Assembly: GCA_963756365.1 (NCBI GenBank)
Contig: CAVWNF010000003.1
Coordinates: forward strand, 930,001-994,000
DNA length: 64,000 bases
From: WHTI01 sp963756365
GTDB lineage: Bacteria; Actinomycetota; CADDZG01; WHSQ01
Direction: 5' to 3'
This document shows, one piece after another, positions 25,033 through 34,513 of this stretch. Position numbers and translations under genes: made by a program. The notes below the pieces were generated by a model. That model did not search any database and had not been told where the DNA came from. It worked only from the letters and a program-made list of their open reading frames with translations. The first letter of the stretch is position 1, and each line of letters starts with the position of its first letter.

Positions 25033-26007
25033 GTGGATCACCGACCGGTACTCGCCGGAGAAACCCGTGACCTCCTTCTCCCTGCATTGGAAGAGGGAGG
25101 GGTCGTCGTCGACGGAACCCTCGGCAGGGGAGGGCATGCTCGCCTCATCCTCGATTCCGCTCCGCACGCCGAACTCGTGGGGATCGATCGGGACGGAGAG
25201 GCCCTTCACGCGTGTCGGACCAACCTCGCCGCGTACTCCGATCGGGTCAGGTTCGTTCGTGACGACTTCGCGCAACTCGCGACCGTGCTGGAACGACTCG
25301 GGATTGAGGCGGTTCGCGGAGTCTTACTCGACCTTGGAGTTTCTTCACCCCAACTTGATGAAGCGCATCGGGGTTTCTCCTTCCGGGGAGACGGACCTCT
25401 CGATATGCGGATGGACGCTTCCCAACCTCTCTCGGCGGCCGACGTCGTGAACACGTATGAGGTTGACAGGTTGAGCGACGTCATCCGGCGCTATGGCGAG
25501 GAGCGGTTCGCCCGCCGGATAGCCAGAGCGATCGAGCATGCTCGTCCGATCGAGAGAACAGCGCGCCTCGCAGAGGTCATCGCGGCTGCGGTTCCAGCGG
25601 CGAGTCGTCGTACGGGCGGTCACCCCGCGCGCCGCACCTTCCAAGCACTCAGGATCGAGGTCAACGACGAACTGGGACAGCTGGAGCGCACGCTCCCCCA
25701 GATCGTCGATGCTCTCGAGCCCGGAGGACGGGCCGTGATCATCTCGTACCACTCCCTCGAGGACCGTGCCGTTAAGCGGTTCTTCCGGGATGAGGCGGCA
25801 GGCTGCGTCTGTCCGCCAGACTTCCCCGTCTGTAACTGTGGCGCCAGCGCGTCGCTGCGCGTCATCACCCGCACCCCAGTGCGACCTCGGTCCGAGGAGA
25901 TCGAGAGGAACCCCCGAGCCTCTGCGGCGAAACTCCGTTGCGCCGAACGTGTCTCGGCCGAGGTCGCACTCCCTCCGGGTGAAGAGACCGAGAGGAAGTC
26001 TCCATGA
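25033..26007 (+). CDS. rsmH: 16S rRNA (cytosine-N4) methyltransferase RsmH
   Basis: A 324-residue RsmH (MraW), which methylates N4 of C1402 in the ribosomal P site. Family motifs are HRPVLAGE at the start, DGTLGRGGHA (SAM-binding loop), VGIDRDGEAL, RGVLLDLGVSSPQLDEAHRGFSFR, HPARRTFQALRIEVN and IISYHSLEDRAVKRFF. A C-terminal CVCPPDFPVCNCG cysteine cluster is as in other members. The GTG has a GGGAGG ribosome site. It overlaps ftsL by 4 bp. Confidence 0.95.
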   Translation: MDHRPVLAGETRDLLLPALEEGGVVVDGTLGRGGHARLILDSAPHAELVGIDRDGEALHACRTNLAAYSDRVRFVRDDFAQLATVLERLGIEAVRGVLLDLGVSSPQLDEAHRGFSFRGDGPLDMRMDASQPLSAADVVNTYEVDRLSDVIRRYGEERFARRIARAIEHARPIERTARLAEVIAAAVPAASRRTGGHPARRTFQALRIEVNDELGQLERTLPQIVDALEPGGRAVIISYHSLEDRAVKRFFRDEAAGCVCPPDFPVCNCGASASLRVITRTPVRPRSEEIERNPRASAAKLRCAERVSAEVALPPGEETERKSP

Positions 26008-26429
26008 GCGCACGTCCATCCCAGCTGAAGTCATCGCGCCGAGCGACCCCGAAGCGCACACCACTGAAGGTAGTCAGTCGGAAGAAGCCGCGGAGGCTCG
26101 CGTCCACAGGGAAGGCCCGCCGCACCGCACCGGTGATGATCATGGGCACCATCGCGATCCTTGCCCTGGTCTTCGGGATACTTCTCGAGCAGGTGGTGCT
26201 TGCCCAGTCGGCGTTCAAGCTAACGAAGCAGCGGGAGCGCTTGGAGCGGGCCGAGGAACTCCACGAGAGCCTTCTCCATACGGCCGCTCAATTGGAGAGT
26301 CCGGCTCGTATCGAGCGTGTCGCCAGGAAACGACTCGGGATGATCACCCCGGACGCCGTCCGCCGTCAGGTACATCGTGGCCGACGTCCGTCAGCCGGGC
26401 GAAGGAACGGATCCATCGGGTGGTGGTAG
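26004..26429 (+). CDS. ftsL: FtsL/DivIC-like septum protein
   Basis: A 141-residue bitopic membrane protein: a long Lys/Arg-rich cytoplasmic N-terminus, one helix (APVMIMGTIAILALVFGILLEQVVLAQ) and a short coiled coil (LTKQRERLERAEELHESLLHTAAQLESP), then RIERVARKRLGMITPD. This is the FtsL/DivIC pattern, which scaffolds FtsQ and the FtsW-FtsI synthase. The ERVARKRLGM motif and the position between rsmH and ftsI support the name; sequence identity in this family is low. The tail after the coiled coil is basic and unusual. Confidence 0.8.
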   Translation: MSARPSQLKSSRRATPKRTPLKVVSRKKPRRLASTGKARRTAPVMIMGTIAILALVFGILLEQVVLAQSAFKLTKQRERLERAEELHESLLHTAAQLESPARIERVARKRLGMITPDAVRRQVHRGRRPSAGRRNGSIGWW

Positions 26430-26492
26430 CGGGATAGCGAGTGCGGCTGAGGTTCCTGAACCGGGCACCGCTCTCGGTGGAGACGCCCCCTG

Positions 26493-28337
26493 ATGGGAAC
26501 GTCTCGTCATCGTGACTCACAGGGGTCGGCCCGTAGACGGTCGGCCCCTTCTCGTGACCGGCGAACTACGAGATCCCGGTCGAAGTCCCGATCGAAGTCC
26601 CGGTCCCCGGCCCGCCTCGGGTGGCTGGCGGTCATCCTGTCTCTCTGCTTCTCTCTGATCACCGTTCGGATGGTCGTGCTCCAGGTGGTGGATTCGCCTC
26701 GGTACTCTGCTCTCGCTGCAGACTTCCGGGAGCGAGAGGTGGTCTATCCCGCCCAGCGCGGGGCGATCTACGACCGTGACGGGGATTCCCTCGCCGTAAC
26801 GGTCGACCTTCAGCTTCTATTCGCAGATCCGAGCGAGGTGACGAATCGCGCGCGTGCGGCATCGAAGCTCTCAACCGTTCTTGGTGTGAGCCGGAGGTCG
26901 ATGGAGAAGGCACTACGGCCGTCGTTCGCGGGCTCCCGTTACGAGGAACTCGCGCACCAGGTCGAGGATGCGGTAGCCAAGAAGATCGAGGCCATGTCCC
27001 TTCCGGGGATCCACCTGCGCCTCGAGCCCAAACGCATATACCCGGGCGGTCGTCTGGCGTCACACGTGCTTGGATTCGTCAACGCGTACGGTGACGCACT
27101 CGGAGGGATCGAGCTTCAGTACGACGACATCCTGAAGGGCAAGCCAGGCAAGATGACACTCGAGCAGGACCCCTCCGGACGTGCGCTCCCTCAGGCAGGA
27201 TTCGCCTACGAGGCGCCAACGGCTGGCCGTTCTCTGTTCCTTACGATCGACAAGGAGATCCAGTACTTCACGGAGCAAACGCTGGCAGCCGCGATGACCC
27301 AGTACAAGGCGAAGGCCGCCACCGCGATCGTGTTGAAGGCCCGTACTGGCGAGATACTCGCGATGGCGAACGCGCCGGACTTCGACCCCAACCGCTTCTC
27401 CGACTTCAGCGACGACGAGAGAAGGAACCGCGCGGTTACCGACATCTTCGAGCCGGGCTCGGTGTTCAAGACGATCACCGCTACGGCAGCGCTCCAGGAG
27501 GGAGTGGCAACACCTCGCACGACCTACCAGGTGCCGGATCAGATCGCCGTCTCCGACCGCATAATCCACGATTCACACTCCCATCCCGAAGAGACGATGA
27601 CGTTCACCGATGTGATCGCGCAGTCGTCGAACGTCGGAACGATCAAGATCGGGATGTCGTTAGGCAAGGACAAGATCGACGAATGGACCCGCAGGTTCGG
27701 CTTCGGGAGCAAGACGGGTCTTGACTTCCCTGGCGAGGCGAGCGGGATCGTTATCGATCCCGACAAGTGGTACGGCTCAACGATCTCGCAGATCCCGCTC
27801 GGCCAAGGTGTCGCGGTAACGCCGATACAGCTGGCGGCGGCGTACGGGGCGGTTGCCAATCTCGGGATGTGGGTCGAACCGAAGCTGGTTCACTCGACCT
27901 TGGACCCGACGGGCGCCCTCGTTCCCGCTCCCGCTCCCGCGCGCCGACGCATCGCAACGAGGCCGACATCACGGAACGTGCTCGCCATGCTCGAGGAGGT
28001 CGTGAAGAACGGCACCGGCCTCGAAGCTCAGGTCCCGGGTTATCGGATCGCAGGAAAGACCGGAACCGCACAGAAGCCGTCGCCGTCAGGTGGTTATGGA
28101 TCGACCTACATCGCTTCGTTCGTGGGGATCGCACCGGCCGATCGGCCCGAGATCGTGGTTCTTGTGAGTTTCGACGAACCAACCCCGATCTGGGGCGGCT
28201 CGACGGCCGGACCGACCTTCCAGAAGATCGTCGCGTTCACCCTCCGTCACCTCGGTATCGCACCCAATGGGAACGCCGAACGAGCTCTCGAGGAGTTCCG
28301 CTCGAACCCGGCGGAGGAGCCCGTTGTCCACGACTAG
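26493..28337 (+). CDS. ftsI: Septal peptidoglycan transpeptidase FtsI (class B PBP)
   Basis: A 614-residue class B penicillin-binding protein that cross-links septal glycan with FtsW. A very basic N-terminus (repeated RSKS residues) leads to one membrane helix (LGWLAVILSLCFSLITVRMVV), the pedestal domain (AQRGAIYDRDGDSLAVTVD) and the transpeptidase domain. Active-site motifs: SVFK serine near residue 323, SSN in IAQSSNVGT near 382, and KTGTAQ near 520. The stop codon is also part of the -10 hexamer predicted for murE. Confidence 0.95.
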   Translation: MGTSRHRDSQGSARRRSAPSRDRRTTRSRSKSRSKSRSPARLGWLAVILSLCFSLITVRMVVLQVVDSPRYSALAADFREREVVYPAQRGAIYDRDGDSLAVTVDLQLLFADPSEVTNRARAASKLSTVLGVSRRSMEKALRPSFAGSRYEELAHQVEDAVAKKIEAMSLPGIHLRLEPKRIYPGGRLASHVLGFVNAYGDALGGIELQYDDILKGKPGKMTLEQDPSGRALPQAGFAYEAPTAGRSLFLTIDKEIQYFTEQTLAAAMTQYKAKAATAIVLKARTGEILAMANAPDFDPNRFSDFSDDERRNRAVTDIFEPGSVFKTITATAALQEGVATPRTTYQVPDQIAVSDRIIHDSHSHPEETMTFTDVIAQSSNVGTIKIGMSLGKDKIDEWTRRFGFGSKTGLDFPGEASGIVIDPDKWYGSTISQIPLGQGVAVTPIQLAAAYGAVANLGMWVEPKLVHSTLDPTGALVPAPAPARRRIATRPTSRNVLAMLEEVVKNGTGLEAQVPGYRIAGKTGTAQKPSPSGGYGSTYIASFVGIAPADRPEIVVLVSFDEPTPIWGGSTAGPTFQKIVAFTLRHLGIAPNGNAERALEEFRSNPAEEPVVHD

Positions 28338-28340
28338 GCT
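28335..28340 (+). promoter_or_regulatory. -10 hexamer TAGGCT overlapping the ftsI stop, possible leaderless murE start
   Basis: TAGGCT includes the TAG stop codon of ftsI and is followed by six bases and ATG at 28347. It suggests an internal promoter in the dcw cluster. Confidence 0.45.
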
Positions 28341-28346
28341 GACTCG

Positions 28347-29846
28347 ATGACGACCTCGATCGGCGAACTTGCCCGTGCTGCGGGAGATGTCCTTGTGAGG
28401 CTCGACGGTCCCGGTGAGGTGCCGGTCGCCGATCTGAGTTTCGATTCTCGGCACGTCGAACGAGGGGATCTGTTCTTCTGTGTCCCCGGAGAGGTCGCTG
28501 ACGGTCACACCTTCGCGGCCAGGGCGGTCGAGGCCGGGGCGGTGGGTCTCTGCGTTGAGCGTCCCCTAGGCCTCGGGGTCCCGGAGATCGTCGTTACGGA
28601 CATGCGCGTCGCGATGGCCCGTATCGCCGCTGGGTTCTTCTCTGAGCCCGCTGGCTCTCTGATGATGCTCGGAGTCACGGGCACCAACGGAAAGACGACT
28701 ACGGCGTTCATGCTCGAGTCGATCCTTCGTCGATCGGGTCACACTCCAGGTCTCATCGGGACGATCGAAACCAGGGTCGGCGACCGAGTAAGCCCAGGTA
28801 TCAGAACCACCCCTGAGTCTCTGGATCTTCAGCGGCTCCTCGCGGAGATGAGAGACGCGGGAGCGGACTCGGTAGCTATGGAGGTGACCTCTCACGCGTC
28901 TGGCCATGAACAGGGTCGAGGGGATCCGGTTCCGAGCGGCGGCCTTCACGAACCTGTCTCAAGACCATCTCGATTTCCACCGCGACATGGATGAGTACTT
29001 CGCTGCGAAGGCGCTTCTGTTCACTCCGGAACGTCTCGAGCGCGGCGCCATCAACATCGATGACGCATACGGTCGTCGACTTCTCGCCTCCACGGATGTG
29101 CCGTGCCTCTCGTACGGGATGGATCCAAGCGCCGATGTCCGTGCGGAGAACGTCGTCCTCGGGCAGCGGGGTAGTGAATTCATCCTCGTGATCGAGGGTC
29201 CCGATGGTGTGTCGGCGAAGGTGCCCGTCGGATCAGGGATGGTCGGCGGGTTCAACGTAGAGAACTGTCTCGCGGCCGCTGCAACCGCGGTGGCGGCCGG
29301 GATAGACCCCGGTGCCGTAGCGGATGGGCTGTCGGATCTTTCGGCCGTACCGGGCCGCTTCGAAGCGATAGATATGGGGCAGTCTTTCGGAGTGATCGTC
29401 GACTACGCCCATACTCCGGATTCCCTCGAGAACGTGCTGGCCGCAGCGCGCCCCTCGTCGCGCCCGGGGCCGAGCTCATTGTCGTGTTCGGCTGCGGCGG
29501 GGACAGGGACAAAGGCAAGAGACCTCTCATGGGAGCAGCCGCAGCCTCGGGCGCCGATGTGGTCGTGGTCACGTCCGACAACCCGCGGAGCGAGGAGCCG
29601 GCTGCGATCGTGGAAGAGATCCTCGTCGGTGTTCGCAGGGAACGTCCCGAGGGCCCTGACGCGGCGATGGTGGACCGACGGGCAGCCATCACCCACGCAC
29701 TGTCGGGTGCCCGCCCCGGTGATGTGGTGGTCGTCGCAGGTAAGGGACATGAGTCGGGCCAGCAGTTCGCAGACCGGACGATCCCGTTCGATGACCGTGA
29801 CGTGGCCCGTGAGGTGCTCTCTGACATCGGGGGAGCGAGCGCATGA
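28347..29846 (+). CDS. murE: UDP-MurNAc-tripeptide synthetase MurE (two frameshifts)
   Basis: MurE adds the third stem-peptide residue to UDP-MurNAc-L-Ala-D-Glu. Three frames together give a complete Mur ligase of 499 residues: SFDSRHVERGDLFFCVPG, the ATP loop GVTGTNGKTTT (about residue 108), TTPESLDLQ, AMEVTSHA, then FTNLSQDHLDFHRDM, VVDYAHTPDSLE, and VFGCGGDRDKGKRP followed by SDNPRSEEP. The DNPR-type motif marks enzymes that add meso-diaminopimelate. An extra T at about 28899 and a missing C at about 29451 break the frame. It overlaps mraY by ATGA. Confidence 0.9.
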
Positions 29847-30886
29847 TCAGCCTCTTGATCGCAGCCGTTGTCGGCCTAGGTTTATCGATCCTCTTGACGC
29901 CGGTAGCGGTGAAGTCGTTCCGCCGGCGCGGTTGGGGGCAACCGATCCGCGAGGAGGGCCCCAAAGCGCACTACGAGAAGAGTGGGACACCCACGATGGG
30001 TGGCCTTGTGATCCTCGTGGGCACCGTTGTTGGATACATCGTGGGTCATGTCGGTCGCGATGGGTTCGTTCCGTTCCGAGACAGTGGTCTGGTCGCCTTG
30101 GGCGCGACCGTCGCGTTCGGCGCTCTCGGCTTCGTTGACGATTTCATCAAGATCCGCAAGGCACGCAACCTCGGACTTCGCAGTCGCGCCAAGTTCATCG
30201 GACAGGCGGTCATCGCACTGGTGCTTGCCTACTGCGCCGCTAACGTCGTCAAGGTCGGCACCGACATCTCCTTCTTCCGCTCCACCGCGATCGACCTTGG
30301 GTTCTTCTTCTACTTCTGGGTGTTCATCCTCGTTTCCGGATCGTCCAACGGGGTGAACCTGACCGATGGGCTCGACGGACTAGCGGTCGGCTCCTCGGCG
30401 CAGGTACTGGGAGCGTTCGTGATCATCTCGTTCTGGCAGTTCCGCCACCCGAAGTTCTACGACATCGGAAAGACAGGCTCCGACCCACTCGACCTGGCGA
30501 TACTCGCGTCCGCGATGTTCGGAGCGTGCATCGGATTCCTGTGGTGGAACACCGCTCCCGCGAAGATCTTCATGGGAGATACGGGGTCATTGATGCTCGG
30601 TGGAGCGATGGCGACCTTCGCTATCCTGCTGAACACTCAACTGCTGCTCCTGCTGCTTGGTGGGATCTTCGCGGTCGAAACCCTGTCCGTGATCATGCAA
30701 GTGGGCGTCTACAAACTGCGCAAGCGCCGAGTCTTCCTGATGGCGCCGCTCCATCATCACTTCGAGGTGGGTGGATGGCCAGAGTTCACGGTGATCGTTC
30801 GATTCTGGATCCTGTCGATCCTTTCGGTCGCGTTCGGGCTCGGCCTCTTCTACGCGGACTTCCTGGGCAAGGGAGGTCTCCCGTGA
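29843..30886 (+). CDS. mraY: Phospho-MurNAc-pentapeptide translocase MraY
   Basis: MraY attaches phospho-MurNAc-pentapeptide to undecaprenyl phosphate to form lipid I at the inner face of the membrane. The 347-residue protein has ten hydrophobic helices and the catalytic loops: KSGTPTMGG near residue 46, FVDDFIKIRK near 105 with the Asp pair, NLTDGLDGLA near 172, MGDTGSLMLGG near 243, and APLHHHFE near 300. It directly follows murE with an ATGA overlap; the murF gene usually found between them is absent. Confidence 0.97.
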   Translation: MISLLIAAVVGLGLSILLTPVAVKSFRRRGWGQPIREEGPKAHYEKSGTPTMGGLVILVGTVVGYIVGHVGRDGFVPFRDSGLVALGATVAFGALGFVDDFIKIRKARNLGLRSRAKFIGQAVIALVLAYCAANVVKVGTDISFFRSTAIDLGFFFYFWVFILVSGSSNGVNLTDGLDGLAVGSSAQVLGAFVIISFWQFRHPKFYDIGKTGSDPLDLAILASAMFGACIGFLWWNTAPAKIFMGDTGSLMLGGAMATFAILLNTQLLLLLLGGIFAVETLSVIMQVGVYKLRKRRVFLMAPLHHHFEVGGWPEFTVIVRFWILSILSVAFGLGLFYADFLGKGGLP

Positions 30887-32229
30887 TCGATCTGAAGGGC
30901 ACCGAGGCAACCGTCATCGGCCTTGGAGTGAGCGGGATGGCTGCGGCCGAGGTGCTCATCGCCATCGGCGCGAAGGTGTCAGTCACCGAAGGCGGGGACA
31001 CACAGGTCTTCCGCGATAGAGCGGAAACCCTGCGGAAGCTTGGCGCAACCGTCGAGCTGGGAGGCCACGACCCGGCATCTCTGCGCGGCGCTCTCGCGGT
31101 CGCCAGCCCCGGGATCCCGCCGCATTCGCCTGTGATCCAAGCAGCTCTTGAAGCAGGGATGAAAGTCATCAGCGAGGTTGAACTCGCCTACCGCCTCTCG
31201 TCATGCGACATCCTCGCGGTGACGGGGACGAACGGAAAAACGACGACCACGGCGCTTCTGTCGGAGATGCTCTCGGAGGGTGGGATCAGATCGGCGGCGG
31301 CTGGGAACATCGGTGCACCTGCCGTGCACACGGTCCGTTCGCTTGGCTCGTCTGGTGCCGTCGCTCTCGAGGTATCGAGTTTCCAACTCGCAACGATCGA
31401 TCGTTTCCGGCCACAGGTCGCAGTGCTCCTCAACGTCGCGGAGGATCACACGGATTGGCACGGTGGTTTCGAGGGATACGCGCGGGATAAGGCGCGCATC
31501 ACCGAGAACCAGACGGACGAGGACACCCTGATCTATAACGCAGAAGACCCTGTGGTTGTCTCCATCGCCGAGCGAAGCGCGGCGCGCAAAGTACCGTTCT
31601 CGATCCTCCGCGTTCCCGATGGCGGCATCGGCGTAACCGGTGGAGCCGTCGTCTGGGGAACGGATGAGATCTTCACGACTGGGGATTGCTCTCTCCCTGG
31701 GGCCGCTGGTCTCGAGGATTCCGTCGCTGCGGCCGCAGCAGCGCTCGTCTACGGGGTTGATAAGAAGGCGGTCGTCAGGGCGCTGAAGGGCTTCCATCCC
31801 CTCGGTCATCGTCTGTCCGTTGTCGCAGAGGTGGACGGGGTCACGTTCGTGGACGACTCCAAGGCGACCAACCCACACGCCACGATCGCTGCGGTCAAGG
31901 GGTTCCAGGACGTTGTCCTCATCGCCGGTGGCCGCGCGAAGGGAATGGATCTCTCGGTTCTGAAGCAAGCAGTGCCACCAGTTAGCGCGGTTGTTGCTCT
32001 GGGAGAGGCAGCAGAGGAGATCGAGAGAGCGTTCTCGCCGATGGTCCCGGTCGAGAGGGCGCTGGATATGGGTGACGCGGTAGCGAAGGCAGCGGTCCAC
32101 GCGGTCAGCGGGAGCACCGTCCTGCTGTCTCCGGCGTGTGCGAGCCTCGACATGTACGCGAACTATGAGGAGCGCGGAGACGCGTTCACGGTCGCCGTGC
32201 ACGACCACGTAGCGAAGGGAGAGCGCTGA
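30883..32229 (+). CDS. murD: UDP-MurNAc-L-Ala-D-Glu ligase MurD
   Basis: A 448-residue Mur ligase adding D-Glu to UDP-MurNAc-L-Ala. It has an N-terminal Rossmann-like domain (VIGLGVSGMAAAEVL), the ATP loop AVTGTNGKTTTTALL near residue 110, VALEVSSFQL, LLNVAEDHTDWHGGF, and the C-terminal FVDDSKATNPHAT and LLSPACASLDMYANYEERGDAF motifs typical of MurD. GTG 30883 overlaps the mraY stop by 4 bp and is preferred to an in-frame upstream start inside mraY. Confidence 0.97.
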   Translation: MIDLKGTEATVIGLGVSGMAAAEVLIAIGAKVSVTEGGDTQVFRDRAETLRKLGATVELGGHDPASLRGALAVASPGIPPHSPVIQAALEAGMKVISEVELAYRLSSCDILAVTGTNGKTTTTALLSEMLSEGGIRSAAAGNIGAPAVHTVRSLGSSGAVALEVSSFQLATIDRFRPQVAVLLNVAEDHTDWHGGFEGYARDKARITENQTDEDTLIYNAEDPVVVSIAERSAARKVPFSILRVPDGGIGVTGGAVVWGTDEIFTTGDCSLPGAAGLEDSVAAAAAALVYGVDKKAVVRALKGFHPLGHRLSVVAEVDGVTFVDDSKATNPHATIAAVKGFQDVVLIAGGRAKGMDLSVLKQAVPPVSAVVALGEAAEEIERAFSPMVPVERALDMGDAVAKAAVHAVSGSTVLLSPACASLDMYANYEERGDAFTVAVHDHVAKGER

Positions 32230-33437
32230 TGGCAACGAACTCGACCACCATCAGATCTCGGACCCGTGCGAGACCAGCGCGCTCGAAGGAGAGCGCGAGC
32301 GTGCTTCGTCCGGGCCATCCCGCCGTGATGGTCACGACCGTCGTCGGCGCGCTCGTGGTGATCGGACTTGTCATGATCCTGTCGGCAAGCTCTGTGACCT
32401 CGTTCGCGACGTATGGGACATCGTTCGTCTACTTCAAGAAGCAACTGATCTGGGCGGGATTGGGGATAGCCGGATTCGTTCTGTTCGCGACCGTGGACTA
32501 CCACCGCTGGCGGAAGCTCGGATCGATGTCTTTCATCGCAACGCTGATCATGTTGGTAGCTGTGGTGATCCCCGGTGTTGGAGTTTCGGTGAGCGGCAGC
32601 GCCCGCTGGCTACAACTTGGTCCCGTTCAGTTCCAACCGTCGGAGTTCGCCAAGCTTGCGCTGATCCTTTTCCTCGCCGACGCCTACTCTCGGAAGAAGG
32701 AGAGCACGTTCACCGACTACAAGAGGGCGATGTTCCCGCTGGTTCCCGTGTTGGTTGCGATCGGTGCTCTCGTCATGAAGCAGCCGGACCTTGGGACGAC
32801 CATCATCCTGGGATCGATCGGGATGGGAATCGTGTTCGCTGCCGGAGCGCCCCTTCGCTTCATCGGACCAACGATGGGGGCCGGCGCGGCTGCCGCGGTG
32901 ATCCTCGCTCTCGCAGAGCCATACCGGCGAGCCCGCGTGCTCACGTTCCTCCATCCGTTCGATGATCAGTTCAAGTCGGGATACCAGACCGTCCAGTCAT
33001 TGATCGCGGTCGGATCGGGTGGATGGTTCGGCGTCGGACTCGGTGCCAGTCGTCAGAAGTGGTCCTACATCCCCAATTCCCACACCGACTTCATCTTCGC
33101 CATCTTCGCCGAGGAAACCGGGCTCCTAGGGTCGTTCGTCATGATCGGTCTGTTCGCGTTCCTCGCATACCTCGGCATCAGAACCGCGCGCCACGCACCG
33201 GATCGCTACGGCATGCTGATCGCGTCTGGGGTCACGTTGTGGATCTCGCTGCAGGCACTGATCAACATCGGGGCGGTGACGGCGTCACTTCCGATAACCG
33301 GCGTGCCGCTTCCGTTGGTGTCGTTCGGAGGGACCTCGCTCCTGATCTCTTTGATGGCTATGGGGTTGCTCACGAACATCGCGTTCCAGGGTGAGAAGAC
33401 GCCCAGCCTGCGGGCAAGGCGTAAGCAGCGGAGATGA
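32229..33437 (+). CDS. ftsW: Septal glycan polymerase FtsW (SEDS family)
   Basis: A 402-residue SEDS protein that polymerises septal glycan from lipid II together with FtsI. A basic N-terminal tail precedes about ten helices. Family blocks include GLVMILSASSV, FVYFKKQLIWAGLG, SARWLQLGPVQFQPSEFAKLALILFLA (with the catalytic-region residues), KQPDLGTTIILG, YQTVQSLIAVGSGGWFGVGLG, and PNSHTDFIFAIFAEETGLLG, and PLPLVSFGGTSL. It begins at the last base of murD and overlaps murG by 4 bp. Confidence 0.95.
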   Translation: MATNSTTIRSRTRARPARSKESASVLRPGHPAVMVTTVVGALVVIGLVMILSASSVTSFATYGTSFVYFKKQLIWAGLGIAGFVLFATVDYHRWRKLGSMSFIATLIMLVAVVIPGVGVSVSGSARWLQLGPVQFQPSEFAKLALILFLADAYSRKKESTFTDYKRAMFPLVPVLVAIGALVMKQPDLGTTIILGSIGMGIVFAAGAPLRFIGPTMGAGAAAAVILALAEPYRRARVLTFLHPFDDQFKSGYQTVQSLIAVGSGGWFGVGLGASRQKWSYIPNSHTDFIFAIFAEETGLLGSFVMIGLFAFLAYLGIRTARHAPDRYGMLIASGVTLWISLQALINIGAVTASLPITGVPLPLVSFGGTSLLISLMAMGLLTNIAFQGEKTPSLRARRKQRR

Positions 33438-34513
33438 GGGTCGTGATCGCCGGGGGCGGGACCGCCGGTCACGTCAACCCCGCCATCGCCGTAGCCAGGG
33501 CATTGGCCCCCGACGAGGTGAGTTTCATCGGCACCACTTCTGGTGCTGAGGCGCGGTCGGTGCCAGCCGCGGGATTCACGCTCGATACGATCGAGGTCGC
33601 TGGCTTCGACCGATCGAAGCCGTGGACGATCTTCGTTACCGGCTTCAAGGCCCTGAAGGCGATCCTGTCAGCGAGACGCATCCTGTCGCGAGAGGCCCCC
33701 GATGTGGTCCTCGGGGTGGGGGGCTACGTGAGTCTTCCTGCGGCCGTCGCGGCTCGCACCCTTCGGATACCGGTCGTCCTCCACGAACAGAACATCGTCA
33801 TGGGGCTTGCCAACCGAGTGACCAGAGCATTGGCATCGGCGGTGGCGGTGTCGTTCGAGGAGACTCTCGGCCAGACCGGCAGTAAGGGCGTGCACACCGG
33901 TAACCCGGTGGCACAACGACTCGTCGAAGCGGGCCTCGACACCACGCGCTCACTAGGGATGGAACGTTTCCGGCTCGATCCCCAGCGTCTGACGCTGCTC
34001 GCCTTCGGCGGCAGCCAGGGTGCCGCGCGGATCAACGACGCGGTTGGCGCGCTCGCTGATCTGTGGGCGAACCGTAGCGATGTCCAGATCCTCCATATCG
34101 TTGGGCGATCGGGGGCCGTCTCGGAGCCGTCCTCTTCGGAGTCGGATGGGTATCGCATCGTCGATTACGTCGACGACATGGTCGAGGCGTACGCGGTCGC
34201 TGATCTAGCGCTGTGCAGGGGAGGGGCGACGACGGTGGCCGAGCTCGGCGTGGCGGGGGTTCCCGCGATCGTTGTGCCATATCCCTTCCATCGGGATCAA
34301 CAGCAACTACGCCACGGGAAGGTTCTTGAGGCGGCCGGGGCGGCGGTGGTGATGCTGGATGCCGACGTCACGGGTGGATCGGTGAACGATGTGGCGGGCG
34401 CGCTGTTGGGTGACAGATCCCGGCTGGAGGCAATGCGTGCCGCGGCCCTGAACCTGGGTAGGGCCGATGCTGCTAGCCGTGTGGCCGATGTGGTGAGGAA
34501 GGCAGGCTCGTGA
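33434..34513 (+). CDS. murG: Lipid II synthase MurG
   Basis: MurG adds GlcNAc to lipid I to make lipid II on the cytosolic membrane face. The 359-residue GT28 enzyme has the N-terminal glycine loop IAGGGTAGHVNPAIAVARAL, the second loop GVGGYVSLPAAVAA, HEQNIVMGLANRV, FGGSQGAARINDAV near residue 190, and the UDP-GlcNAc site DLALCRGGATTVAELGVAGVPAI with PYPFHRDQQQLRHGK. Both ends overlap neighbours by 4 bp. Confidence 0.97.
   Translation: MRVVIAGGGTAGHVNPAIAVARALAPDEVSFIGTTSGAEARSVPAAGFTLDTIEVAGFDRSKPWTIFVTGFKALKAILSARRILSREAPDVVLGVGGYVSLPAAVAARTLRIPVVLHEQNIVMGLANRVTRALASAVAVSFEETLGQTGSKGVHTGNPVAQRLVEAGLDTTRSLGMERFRLDPQRLTLLAFGGSQGAARINDAVGALADLWANRSDVQILHIVGRSGAVSEPSSSESDGYRIVDYVDDMVEAYAVADLALCRGGATTVAELGVAGVPAIVVPYPFHRDQQQLRHGKVLEAAGAAVVMLDADVTGGSVNDVAGALLGDRSRLEAMRAAALNLGRADAASRVADVVRKAGS

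Noticed and set aside
28347..29846. Programmed frameshifting in murE
   Set aside because: There are two breaks in opposite directions with no slippery heptamer or stimulatory structure, and many other genes show similar breaks.
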